Origin: Edaphobacter sp.
GTDB lineage: Bacteria; Acidobacteriota; Terriglobia; Terriglobales; Acidobacteriaceae
Direction: 5' to 3'
Assembly (NCBI GenBank): GCA_025462645.1
Contig: JAOAPB010000058.1
Coordinates: 1 to 64,000, forward strand
DNA length: 64,000 nt
Shown here: positions 15,896-24,823 of the stretch, piece by piece
Numbering within the stretch: the stretch's first letter is position 1
Layout of the letters: the number at the start of each line of letters is the position of its first letter
Position numbers and translations under genes: made by a program
Notes under the pieces: generated by a model
Seen by the model: only the letters and a program-made list of their open reading frames with translations
Database searches by the model: none
Told to the model about the DNA's origin: nothing

Positions 15896-18715
15896 TTAGA
15901 AGATGAACCGGGCAGCCAGTTCGCCCTGCTGCATATTGCCCGCAGAGGATGCCTGGCCGAAGGTAGCCGAAGTGACGGTCGTGGTGATGGTCGAGTTTGT
16001 GTAATTGATGTGGCCGAAGAGGTTGAAACCTTGTCCGTACAACTCCAGGCGCTTGTGTTCGCTAAGCTTGATCGATTCGAGGAGGCGGAAGTCGAAGGAC
16101 TGATAGTTACTGTTCTGAATCTGCGAGGTGTTGATTGCCGCAAGGCCCCTCGTCGCGCGATATGCATTGATCGCGTTGAAGTCGACGTTGCGATTGACCT
16201 GGTTACGGGTTGTCCCGGCCACGTATTGACTCGTCGAGTCCAGATTGACGAGCCCGCTGTATGCGCTAAGCGGTTGGGCGGAACGCAGGGTCAGAATGCC
16301 GCTGGCGACCAGGCCATATGGGAGTTGGACCGCACCGCTGGCGACCAGCGAGTGATGCCGGTCGTTGTTGCCAGGACCCCAGTCGAGGCCGGGATTCAAA
16401 GGATTGGTGATGGTGGCTTGCGGATTGTTATCCCGTGTCGAGGAGAGCGTGTATGCGACGGTGTACAGATAGCGGTGGGATAGACGCTTGTCGAGACTGA
16501 CGAACAGCGCCTTGTACTTTGCGGCGCCGATCGGAGCCCGGAGATTGATGATGTTCCATCCGGTGACAGGGCGTGGGGCCGTCGTGCTGTAGTTCAGGTC
16601 AACTGTCCGGTAATCGTGAAGGCTGTAGCTATACAGTCCATCCACCTTGAGCGAGAGATTATTGCTGATCTGCCGCGAGTAGCCTGCGGAGTACTGCTGG
16701 GCATAGGGATTCTGGAAGTTCTGTGCCATGAACGACACTGTAGGCTTGTTCGTGCTGCAGAACTGTGCAGCCGTCTTGCCGGCGAAAGGATCGGGGTAAC
16801 TCGGATTCGCAATACTAATCGAGCAACTCAGAAGGTTGCGCGGCTCGGAGAAATTCTGCAGGGTTTGAATATTGTTGTAATAGATGCCGTAGCCGACCCG
16901 GATCACGTCGCGCGCTTTGCCGGTGGGATCCCATACGAGACCCAGGCGTGGAGCAAAGTTGTTGCTGTCTCCGCGCGTCTTGGGATTGTTCATGAACGGT
17001 ATTGCAGCCTGGGCTGGTGTCAGATTCTGGCGCTCGTTGAACGAGCCGAACTGTCGCTCCCAGCGTAGACCAAGGTTGAGCATCAGACGTGAAGATATCT
17101 TCCATTCATCCTCGCCGTAAATGCCGAGTGGGGTCGTTGGGATCTTGGTTGAGAGGAAGGGAATCGTCTGAGTGTAGGAGGTGGGACTTTTCAGCGCCGA
17201 AATGCTTGCCGCGTCTTTTGGGTTGAAGGCCTGATCCGTCCCGAAGGTCCATGTTCCGTTGTAGTTGCTGGCTGCACCGTCGGTGAAGGGAATATAGCTG
17301 ACGTCGAATCCAGCGCGGATGTTGTGCTTGCCCCGGGCATAGGCGATGCTATCGAGAACCTGGAAGCGCTTCTCCACACCAGTGTCAGCATAGCCGAATC
17401 CATAGCTGAAGCTCGGAAACACATACGCCGTCTGAAGATTGTTTAGCACCGTTTGCGAGTAGTTGGTGGGATCGCTCGGGATGGGTGCGTTCGGCGGTCC
17501 GAGTTGGTAAGACGCATAGGCGTACTGGAAGCGGAGATCATTCAGCAGTGATGGCGATAGCGTCCATGTGTGGCCGGCGACCAGCGACTGCCGGGGAATC
17601 TGGCCGTTGTAGCAGTTTCTTACGGTTCGGCCACCACATACCTGGTAGGAGAGCAGGTTCCACTCCTGGGCATAGCGGACGAACAAGGATTGCTTGTCGG
17701 TGAACTGGTGGTCGACGCGACCGGTGAGCATCTGGTCGTGGCTCGGTTTATCGAAGATTCCATCATTACTCGCATAGAGTGCAGAGCCAGTTGCTATCGT
17801 GTAAGTTTCGCTGGTCTGGGTGCGCTCGAAGGCAGCATAGAAATGCGTCCGATCTTTGAGAATCGGACCGCCGATGTCCCCACCGAACTGGTTCCGATTG
17901 AATTCGGGATTGGTTGTCTGGAACGGGGTCGGCCGATTCATGAACTTGTTACGGAAGAGTTCGAATGCTTCGCCATGGAAGCCATTCGTGCCGCTCTTGG
18001 TCACCACCGAGATGAGTCCGCCCATCGAAAGCCCATATTCGGCAGGGTATTGCGTAATGTTGACCTTGAACTCCTGCACGCCACCTTGTGGGAAGTTCTG
18101 GCGCGGCTCGCCCATCTCAGCGAAGATGTTTGACACGCCATCCACCACAAAACCGTTGGTGTAGTAGCCGGAACCGCCAGCGATCTGAACATTGTTGTAG
18201 AACGATCGGGAGCCGTCCTGGCTTGTGCCAGGAACAAGCAGAGCAAGGTTCAGATACTGGCGCGTGTTTACGGGAAGCTTGTCGATCTCGTCCTGGGTGA
18301 CCACGCCGCCCACCGTATTGGACTCGACGTTTACCTGCGGAGAATAGCCGTCCACCGTGACGCTGTCGGTCGTTGTGCCGACCGGCAGAGCAACATCCTG
18401 CTGAATGTGGCCTCCAAGCTCGAGTGTCAGTTTCGTCACTGTCTTCGATGAAAACCCGTCGGCTGTAAACGCTATCTGATAATGAGCCGGGGGAAGCGCC
18501 TGAAAGCGATATGTTCCGTCTTTGGTGGTTGTGGTGGTCGAGACGCCCGTATCGGTATTTAGCAAAGTAATCTGGGCAGTTGAAATCGCGGCGCCTGAAA
18601 GGTCAGAGACTGTGCCTGCGATATCTCCGAAGGTACTTTGTGCGGAGGCGAGTGAAGCGGCGGAAAAAGCCAGGACAAAGGCAAACAAAAACCTAGTTCC
18701 AAGGGATAGACGCAT
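15896..18715 (-). CDS. TonB-dependent receptor, Oar-like with carboxypeptidase-regulatory domain
   Basis: Start at ATG 18715, which follows AGGAGGATGCA; 939 residues. A signal peptide (FLFAFVLAFSAASLASA) is followed by a carboxypeptidase-D-regulatory-like beta-sandwich (about 30-115: GDIAGTVSDLSGAAISTAQI, then YRFQALPPAHYQIAF). A plug domain with VVTQDEIDKLPVNTRQYLNL and VDGVSNIFAEMG comes next, and then a long outer-membrane beta-barrel ending in aromatic F (ARFIF). It should import a bulky substrate across the outer membrane using TonB energy. It heads the leftward operon with DUF2891, M14 peptidase and MFS, divergent from the GntR regulator, which implies it feeds that pathway. Confidence 0.9.
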   Translation of the reverse strand: MRLSLGTRFLFAFVLAFSAASLASAQSTFGDIAGTVSDLSGAAISTAQITLLNTDTGVSTTTTTKDGTYRFQALPPAHYQIAFTADGFSSKTVTKLTLELGGHIQQDVALPVGTTTDSVTVDGYSPQVNVESNTVGGVVTQDEIDKLPVNTRQYLNLALLVPGTSQDGSRSFYNNVQIAGGSGYYTNGFVVDGVSNIFAEMGEPRQNFPQGGVQEFKVNITQYPAEYGLSMGGLISVVTKSGTNGFHGEAFELFRNKFMNRPTPFQTTNPEFNRNQFGGDIGGPILKDRTHFYAAFERTQTSETYTIATGSALYASNDGIFDKPSHDQMLTGRVDHQFTDKQSLFVRYAQEWNLLSYQVCGGRTVRNCYNGQIPRQSLVAGHTWTLSPSLLNDLRFQYAYASYQLGPPNAPIPSDPTNYSQTVLNNLQTAYVFPSFSYGFGYADTGVEKRFQVLDSIAYARGKHNIRAGFDVSYIPFTDGAASNYNGTWTFGTDQAFNPKDAASISALKSPTSYTQTIPFLSTKIPTTPLGIYGEDEWKISSRLMLNLGLRWERQFGSFNERQNLTPAQAAIPFMNNPKTRGDSNNFAPRLGLVWDPTGKARDVIRVGYGIYYNNIQTLQNFSEPRNLLSCSISIANPSYPDPFAGKTAAQFCSTNKPTVSFMAQNFQNPYAQQYSAGYSRQISNNLSLKVDGLYSYSLHDYRTVDLNYSTTAPRPVTGWNIINLRAPIGAAKYKALFVSLDKRLSHRYLYTVAYTLSSTRDNNPQATITNPLNPGLDWGPGNNDRHHSLVASGAVQLPYGLVASGILTLRSAQPLSAYSGLVNLDSTSQYVAGTTRNQVNRNVDFNAINAYRATRGLAAINTSQIQNSNYQSFDFRLLESIKLSEHKRLELYGQGFNLFGHINYTNSTITTTVTSATFGQASSAGNMQQGELAARFIF

Positions 18716-18914
18716 TGCATCCTCCTGACGCTGCCGCTTCAACGGAGCGCCAATTCATGTGGTTTTCACAACGGCGTTCCTTGCTTATATTGATTTAGAA
18801 ATTATTTGTCAATCAATAATTATTTCCTTGCTGTTCGCGAAAAATGCCCGATATAACCATAAGAAACGTGTTTGCAACTTGACTGGTTAGATCGTCTGTC
18901 GAGAAAATAAGAAA

Positions 18915-18930
18915 TTGTATACAGTCTGTA
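18915..18930. promoter_or_regulatory. candidate GntR operator in the divergent intergenic region
   Basis: The bases TTGTATACAGTCTGTA just before the regulator gene contain TTGTATACA, matching the general FadR/FCD-type operator pattern. An overlapping inverted repeat ATACA-GTC-TGTAT extends one base further right. FCD GntR proteins usually bind such sites in front of their own gene. Binding here could silence the regulator and the divergent receptor operon until ligand is present. Inference from motif and position. Confidence 0.45.
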
Positions 18931-18946
18931 TGTGAAGGTAGGCGTC

Positions 18947-19672
18947 ATGACGGAATCGCTCCGCATTTATGTTGCCCTGAGAAACGACATCATTAGTTGC
19001 GAACTGAAACCTGGTGCTTCGCTTTCCGAGTCGGAGCTGTGTGCTCGCTATAAGGCCAGCCGGACCCCCATCCGTGAGGCGTGTCGGCGGCTACAGGAAG
19101 AGGCGCTGCTTCAGATCGTTCCCTTTCGCGGCTATTTCGTCGCGCCCCTAACCTTTGACGAGTTTCGAAATCTGAACGAGATGCAGCTTGTTCTCGATCC
19201 CGCCGCAGCTGCGATGGCTGCCGAGCGTGCCACGGAGGAACAGATCGCCACTATTGAGCGCTGGGCCAATTACGTCTACCATGCAGGCCAAAAGGCGAGT
19301 TACGAGACTTTCCTCGAATGGAATCGAAATCTACATATTGAGATTGCAGCAGCGAGCGGAAATGAGTTGATGGCCGAGATGACTTCCCATCTCCAAACCC
19401 GGCTCATCCGCTACTTCTATCTCGTCATCTCCATGTCGAGCTACGGCAAGGAGCTTGTTGACGAGCATCACGCCATCGTTCGTGCCATCAAGGCGCGCAA
19501 GCCCGCGCAGGCCCGCGACCGGGCGACTGAGCACGTTATCCGCACCATCGAACGGACCTCGCGCGTCACCATCCCGAGTGTTGGCCAAGCCCGCGACGTT
19601 CCGAATTCTTCGACCGGGCTTACCTCCAGCCCTATGCCCCGGGTGCCTGGCGGGCGCCGTCCCACTCCCTAG
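18947..19672 (+). CDS. GntR family transcriptional regulator (FCD domain)
   Basis: A 241-residue regulator. I prefer ATG 18947 (AAGGTAGG upstream) to GTG 18932, which would lie in the operator. The winged helix-turn-helix occupies about residues 10-70 (LRNDIISCELKPGASLSESE, then SRTPIREACRRLQEEALLQI and PFRGYFVAP). The FCD ligand domain follows, with metal-ligand-like positions in EWNRNLHIEIAAASGN and VDEHHAIVRAIK. Such proteins repress catabolic genes and respond to carboxylic acids or sugar acids. Placed between the divergent receptor operon and hyuA/hyuB, it probably controls both. The C-terminal 40 residues after TIERTSR are low-complexity and may not be part of the fold. Confidence 0.85.
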   Translation: MTESLRIYVALRNDIISCELKPGASLSESELCARYKASRTPIREACRRLQEEALLQIVPFRGYFVAPLTFDEFRNLNEMQLVLDPAAAAMAAERATEEQIATIERWANYVYHAGQKASYETFLEWNRNLHIEIAAASGNELMAEMTSHLQTRLIRYFYLVISMSSYGKELVDEHHAIVRAIKARKPAQARDRATEHVIRTIERTSRVTIPSVGQARDVPNSSTGLTSSPMPRVPGGRRPTP

Positions 19673-19730
19673 CTTGCCGTTGTTGCCTGTACGATGTGAT
19701 CCTGCCCGAGCCGAATGGAGTTTTGCTGGT

Positions 19731-21701
19731 ATGAGAATTGCGATTGATAGCGGTGGAACCTTCACCGACTGTGTCTACGTGAAGGACGGTGAAGTGCATG
19801 TCTTGAAGATCTTCTCGACCCCTCAGGATCCAGGCAAGGCGGTGCTGGACTGTGTCACGCAAATCGCCACGAACGGCGAAGTTCCCGAGGTGCGGCACGG
19901 AACGACGGTAGGTACGAACGCGATGCTCGAGCGCAAGGGGGCAAAGGTTGCCTTCGTGACGACTGCCGGCTTCGAGGACACTATAGCCATTGGACGTCAG
20001 GCCCGAACCAGCCTCTACGATTGGTTCCGTTCGCCGCAGCCCTGCGTCGTTCCACCGGATCTTCGTTTTGGGGTTCAGGAGCGTACGGGCTCGTCCGGGG
20101 AGATCCTGACGAGCCCCTCGGCGGAGTCACTCGAACAGCTAGCGCATGCGATCGGACGGAGCGGTGCCGAAGCCATCGCCATCTCCTTACTGTTCTCCTT
20201 TGCGAACCCACGCAATGAGCTTCTTGTTGCCGCCTCGCTTGCTCCGCTCGGACTCCCGATCTCGCTTTCCCATCAGATTCTGCCTGAGTTTCGCGAATTC
20301 GAACGTGGCTCGACTGTCGTGACGAACGCCTATCTCGCCCCCAAGGTCAGCATCTACCTGAGCCGATTGGAAGGTCGATTGACTGAGGCTTTCCCCAAAA
20401 GCTCAATTCACGTGATGCAGTCGTCCGGAGGGATCGTCTCCGCGCGCCTCGCGGCCAGGGAGCCGGTGCGCACTGTTCTGTCTGGGCCCGCGGGTGGCGT
20501 CATCGGAGCCTATCAGCTAGGCCGTATGGCAGGCTTCGACAAGATCATCGGTTTCGACATGGGAGGCACTTCCACCGACGTCTCACTGATGGACGCCGCC
20601 GAGGGTGGCCCACGCACGACAAGTGAGGCTATCGTCTCCGAGATGCCGGTCAGCGTTCCCATGCTGGATATTCACACGGTCGGTGCTGGTGGCGGGTCAC
20701 TTGCGCGGTTCGACCACGGAGGCATCCTCCACGTCGGGCCCGAATCGGCAGGTTCCATGCCGGGACCGATCTGCTACGGTCGCGGTGAGAAGCCGACGGT
20801 TACGGATGCCAATCTCCTCCTCGGCCGCCTCGACCCCGAACTCTTTCTTGGTGGCGGCGTCCGACTCGAGGCAAAACGGACCCGCGAGTTGATGGACCAG
20901 GCCAAGGGGAATCTCACCACGGTCGAACAGTTCGCCTCGGGCATCCTGCTGCTTGCGGAGGCTGCGATGGAAAAGGCTGTACGCGTGATCTCGATCGAGC
21001 GTGGTTACGATCCACGCGAATTTACCCTCCTCAGCTTCGGCGGTGCAGGCCCGCTGCACGCCTGTTCGATGGCCAAGTCGCTGCGGATCGGACGGGTCCT
21101 GATCCCCCGGATGCCTGGTGCACTCTCGGCTCTGGGCATCCTCATGGCCGACACGGTGCGGGATTATTCGCGAACCGTCATGCTTTCTCAGGCGACACGC
21201 GAAGAACTTCACTCATTTTTTGTCGAATTGGAGGAGCGTGGCAAAAAAGACCTTCTGGAAGAAGGCCTCGAGGGAAAGTCCGTCCGCTCCGTCGATCTCC
21301 GGTACGCCGGACAGGGCTATGAGCTAAACGTAGTTGATGCGCCGACCCTCTTCGATGATTTTCACGACATCCACGAGAAGCGATACGGATATGCGAACCG
21401 CAGCGCTGCGGTTGAAATCGTTAACGTGCGATTGCGCTTCGTCGTCCAGAACAAACCTGTTCGTCTTCCGGTCAGCAATCCCGCAGCGGGAGATGGTGCT
21501 CAGGCCGTGCTGAAATCGCGGCCCATCTACTTCTCCGGAGCATGGCTTGAAAGCATGGTGTATAGCCGCGATCTCCTGGTTGCGGGTGACGCGATCTCCG
21601 GCCCGGCGCTGATCACCGAGTATAGTTCGACGACAGTGCTTCCTCCGGGCTGTGTGGCGACGGTCGATCTCTACGGCAATCTGATTGTTGAGGTGAAGTA
21701 A
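19731..21701 (+). CDS. hyuA: hydantoinase/oxoprolinase family protein, subunit A (HyuA-like)
   Basis: Start at ATG 19731 gives 656 residues beginning MRIAIDSGGTFTD, the phosphate-binding loop of the family's actin-like ATPase fold; the longer frame overlaps the regulator and is a shadow. Other family landmarks are LERKGAKVAFVTTAGFEDT, VLSGPAGGVIGAYQL, GFDMGGTSTDVSLMD and FGGAGPLHACSMA. HyuA with HyuB forms ATP-dependent amidases that open hydantoins, 5-oxoproline or similar cyclic amides, or carboxylate acetone/acetophenone. The exact substrate is not readable. It follows the GntR gene by 58 bases and hyuB starts three bases after its stop, so they form an operon. Confidence 0.88.
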   Translation: MRIAIDSGGTFTDCVYVKDGEVHVLKIFSTPQDPGKAVLDCVTQIATNGEVPEVRHGTTVGTNAMLERKGAKVAFVTTAGFEDTIAIGRQARTSLYDWFRSPQPCVVPPDLRFGVQERTGSSGEILTSPSAESLEQLAHAIGRSGAEAIAISLLFSFANPRNELLVAASLAPLGLPISLSHQILPEFREFERGSTVVTNAYLAPKVSIYLSRLEGRLTEAFPKSSIHVMQSSGGIVSARLAAREPVRTVLSGPAGGVIGAYQLGRMAGFDKIIGFDMGGTSTDVSLMDAAEGGPRTTSEAIVSEMPVSVPMLDIHTVGAGGGSLARFDHGGILHVGPESAGSMPGPICYGRGEKPTVTDANLLLGRLDPELFLGGGVRLEAKRTRELMDQAKGNLTTVEQFASGILLLAEAAMEKAVRVISIERGYDPREFTLLSFGGAGPLHACSMAKSLRIGRVLIPRMPGALSALGILMADTVRDYSRTVMLSQATREELHSFFVELEERGKKDLLEEGLEGKSVRSVDLRYAGQGYELNVVDAPTLFDDFHDIHEKRYGYANRSAAVEIVNVRLRFVVQNKPVRLPVSNPAAGDGAQAVLKSRPIYFSGAWLESMVYSRDLLVAGDAISGPALITEYSSTTVLPPGCVATVDLYGNLIVEVK

Positions 21702-21704
21702 TCA

Positions 21705-23333
21705 ATGTCAACTTCCACTAATATCGGCTCAAGTCCCGATACCGTCGACATTGCCGTGGCGAGTGATCCGATTGAGCTTGCGGTCTTCAAGAGCGCTACG
21801 CACTCGGTGGCGGAAGAGATGGGCGCCGCACTCCGCCGGACTTCCTTCTCCCCGAACATCAAGGAGCGCCGAGACTACTCCTGCGCAGTCTTCGATGGAA
21901 CTGGTCAGGTTATTGCCATGGGCGACCACATGCCGGTTCACCTCGGGTCGATGCCCATGTCAGTTAAAGCAGTCATGGATGTCATGACGCTTCGTTCGGG
22001 AGACGTTGCCATCCTGAACGACCCCTACGCTGGAGGGACGCATCTTCCCGACATAACCATGGTTCTTGGGGTCTTCGCTCCCTCCGCTTCTGAAAAGCCC
22101 TTGCTGTATATTGCAGTCCGCGCCCATCATGCGGACGTTGGAGGAATGTACCCAGGATCCATGGGCCTCTGCCGCGAGATATACCAGGAAGGCCTACGCA
22201 TCCCGCCGGTACGCATTGTGGAAGCAGGCCGCTTGAACGAAAGCATCCTGCAGATGATTCTGCACAACGTACGTACTCCCGAGGAGCGTCGTGGCGATCT
22301 CATGTCGCAGATCGGAGCATGCCGGGTCGGGGAGATCCGGCTTCACGAGTTGATCGGGAAGTACGGGATCTCGGCGATTAAAAGATTTTCCGCCGACCTC
22401 ATCGACTATTCCGAACGATTGATGCGTGCGGAACTCGCAGGGATTGAAAGTGAAAGCGTCTATGCGGAGGACTTCCTCGATAACGATGGCTTCAACGAGG
22501 TTCCCGTCCGCATACGCGTGGCGATCAAACTGGACGCCCAAGACCGTTCGGTCACGGTAGACTTCGCAGGATCGAGCGAACAGGTCGCCAGTAGCATCAA
22601 TGCCGTGTATGCCATCACTTATTCGGCGGTCTACTACGTTATGCGCTGTCTTCTTCCGGAAGACGCTCCGGCCACCGCGGGTTTGATGCGACCGGTCCGG
22701 GTTCTTACTGAACTGGGAAGCATCGTTGACGCAAAGCTTCCAGCGCCGGTCGCCGGTGGAAACGTCGAGACCTCTCAGCGCATCGTCGATGTTTTGCTGA
22801 AGGCGCTGGCACAAGCCCTTCCGGGCCGCATTCCCTCAGCAAGCTCTGGGACCATGAACAATCTCACTATCGGCGGTGTGGATGCCCGAACGGGTAAGCC
22901 CTTCGCTTATTACGAAACGATCGCCGGAGGGATGGGCGCGCGACCCAATGCAGATGGCATCTCCGGCATTCACACTCACATGACAAACTCCCTCAATACG
23001 CCGGTTGAGGCGCTGGAGTATGCCTATCCTTTCCGAGTGCGTTCCTATTCGTACAGGCCCAATTCCGGAGGAAGCGGTCGGTTTCGCGGAGGAGATGGCA
23101 TTATCCGCGAGATCCAGCTTCTAAGCCCGGCCAAGGTCACGATGCTGATGGATCGGAGAATATTTGCGCCGTATGGTCTGGCTGGAGGCTCACCGGGGGC
23201 CCTAGGACGATCCATTCTGCTTGCAGATGGCAAAACAACCGCACTGCCAGGCAAGTGCAGCTTCGATGCCGCTGCCGGCGCTGTCGTCCGTGTAGAGACG
23301 CCGGGCGGCGGAGGATGGGGAACGCAGGTGTAG
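21705..23333 (+). CDS. hyuB: hydantoinase B/oxoprolinase family protein (HyuB-like)
   Basis: A 542-residue partner of the preceding HyuA. Family landmarks include [72 protein letters not shown] with its probable metal-binding histidines, VDFAGSS and [11 protein letters not shown]. The C-terminal part has [13 protein letters not shown] and ends with a glycine-rich GGGGWG. Length is usual for the separate B subunit. The three-base gap to hyuA predicts coupled translation and stoichiometric assembly. About 290 bases without a gene follow before the transposase fragment. Confidence 0.88.
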   Translation: MSTSTNIGSSPDTVDIAVASDPIELAVFKSATHSVAEEMGAALRRTSFSPNIKERRDYSCAVFDGTGQVIAMGDHMPVHLGSMPMSVKAVMDVMTLRSGDVAILNDPYAGGTHLPDITMVLGVFAPSASEKPLLYIAVRAHHADVGGMYPGSMGLCREIYQEGLRIPPVRIVEAGRLNESILQMILHNVRTPEERRGDLMSQIGACRVGEIRLHELIGKYGISAIKRFSADLIDYSERLMRAELAGIESESVYAEDFLDNDGFNEVPVRIRVAIKLDAQDRSVTVDFAGSSEQVASSINAVYAITYSAVYYVMRCLLPEDAPATAGLMRPVRVLTELGSIVDAKLPAPVAGGNVETSQRIVDVLLKALAQALPGRIPSASSGTMNNLTIGGVDARTGKPFAYYETIAGGMGARPNADGISGIHTHMTNSLNTPVEALEYAYPFRVRSYSYRPNSGGSGRFRGGDGIIREIQLLSPAKVTMLMDRRIFAPYGLAGGSPGALGRSILLADGKTTALPGKCSFDAAAGAVVRVETPGGGGWGTQV

Positions 23334-23626
23334 CTTGGAGTGCAATGTGGCGTAAATATTTGAGCGCTATTAATGGGATGGTCCGCCGCCGGCTCTGTTG
23401 CATTAACTATCTTGGACGCAGTTTTGCGTTGATGGTTTTTAGATCAAGCAGCGATGTCGAACAGCTTGTTCATAAATCGGATCTCATCATTGACCTGGGG
23501 CTTACACGCGAGGCAATGACTGTAGCTTTCAAGATTATTTGGCGCAGAGTTTCAGAATTATTTGGGTTCTTCCGTACATTTGGTGAGGTGTGTTGGCGAT
23601 GGGTCGAGCTCGCGATTAGGCCTCTT

Positions 23627-24576
23627 TCAGACACTCTCGAGGACGCGCAGCTTGAGTAGATCGAATCTGGCGCGGCCGTACATCTGTCGCTTGATCAGCT
23701 TGAGGCGGTGGACTTGACCTTCAACTGGACCATTGCTCCAGGGCAGACTCAGGGCGGCTTGTACAGCCTCTTGATCACGCATGAGACCAGCGACGAAGCC
23801 GCGCAAGGAGGTCTGCCTTGCGGCTTCAAGCCACTCTGGCAAAGCGATAAGATCCCGGTTGCGAACGATACGAAAGAACTCTCTTCCAAGATGCGCCAGC
23901 CTAGCTATCTCTGGTGAGCGACGAAACAGCTCCTCCAGGTAGGCTGGGCTGAAGTTGTTCCCTTGAGTATTTGCCACGCCGTCTGCTGAGACGAAACCCG
24001 CAAGGTAGGTTTAGTGGGCACACTTTCGGAAGTCTTCGGACGGTGTCCACGGTGTTGCCGAAGCCAATGCCAGACGCTGCTGTTCTGGCCGCGGAATCCC
24101 TGCTGCTGCAGTTCTCGCCAAAGCTGGCTCACGTTGCGGCAACCTTCGAGCAGGCGTCGATCGAGATAAGCAGCATACTTGTCGACAGAGTTCGGGAACA
24201 TGCGCGGGGTTCGTTCTGAGAACGCGCCTGCTCGGACCCATCGCTGCACTGTGCGAAGGCTGAGGCCGAGTTGGCGAGCGGCGTCAGATTGACTTACACC
24301 GCTTCCCACCAGAGCTCTCATCTGTTCATAGAGGCCGTGACGCCGATGTCTCTTCTCGTGCCTGACCGTCAAGGTCTCGACGGGATCTGCTGGAACCACA
24401 ATAGGATTCAGAGTTTCAATAAAGCTGTTCTGTTGGACAGCTTTGGCAGCCTGCAGCATGGTGCGACGGTGAGGCTCTTTACTTCGGCATGGTTCGGTAG
24501 CAGCGTCCCTTGGGCCATCAAGAGCCTCCAACAGAACCCAAGAGGAGGACGCAAACAACCAAGCTGCCACCGACAC
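23627..24576 (-). pseudogene. ISL3-family transposase fragment, frameshifted
   Basis: The leftward reading from about 24576 contains the ISL3 central helix-turn-helix (SGVSQSDAARQLGLSLRTVQ, then RWVRAGAFSER) and the conserved GCRNVSQLWRELQQQGFRGQ. Near 23960 the frame shifts: SQQTAWQILKG continues, one base off, into NNFSPAYLEELFRRSPEIAR. It ends with the catalytic region LPWSNGPVEGQVHRLKLIKR and QMYGRARFDLLKLRVL. A single missing base explains the shift. The N-terminal zinc finger and the first catalytic aspartate of an ISL3 transposase (usually over 400 residues) are absent, so the element is inactive. No terminal repeats were identified. Confidence 0.85.
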
Positions 24577-24784
24577 TCCACCGCCATAATCGGTTCACCG
24601 AAAGAGCAGCCTTCGTTGCCAGACCCATAGCAATGATATCCACGATAGTGAGAACCGGTATCGTAATGGGCCAGCCCCAAGAGAACCATAGCTTCGGGAA
24701 TAGCGGAACGACTAGAAATATCGTCAGTACTACGACCCAAATCAAGCTTGCTGGCCCAAACCATCTGCGTGCACTCATTACCAT
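24518..24784 (-). CDS. small integral membrane protein, possibly truncated by the IS
   Basis: An 88-residue reading with three hydrophobic helices (SLIWVVVLTIFLVVPLFPKL, then ITIPVLTIVDIIAMGLATKA and SLVVCVLLLG). There is no recognisable family. Its 3' end overlaps the start of the transposase fragment in another frame, so the original C-terminus may have been replaced when the ISL3 sequence arrived. Start uncertain among 24802 (GTG), 24784 and 24778. Confidence 0.4.
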   Translation of the reverse strand: MVMSARRWFGPASLIWVVVLTIFLVVPLFPKLWFSWGWPITIPVLTIVDIIAMGLATKAALSVNRLWRWSVGGSLVVCVLLLGSVGGS

Positions 24785-24823
24785 AGGCCCATCCAGTAGC
24801 ACAGTGTGTGCTAACCGTGACCT

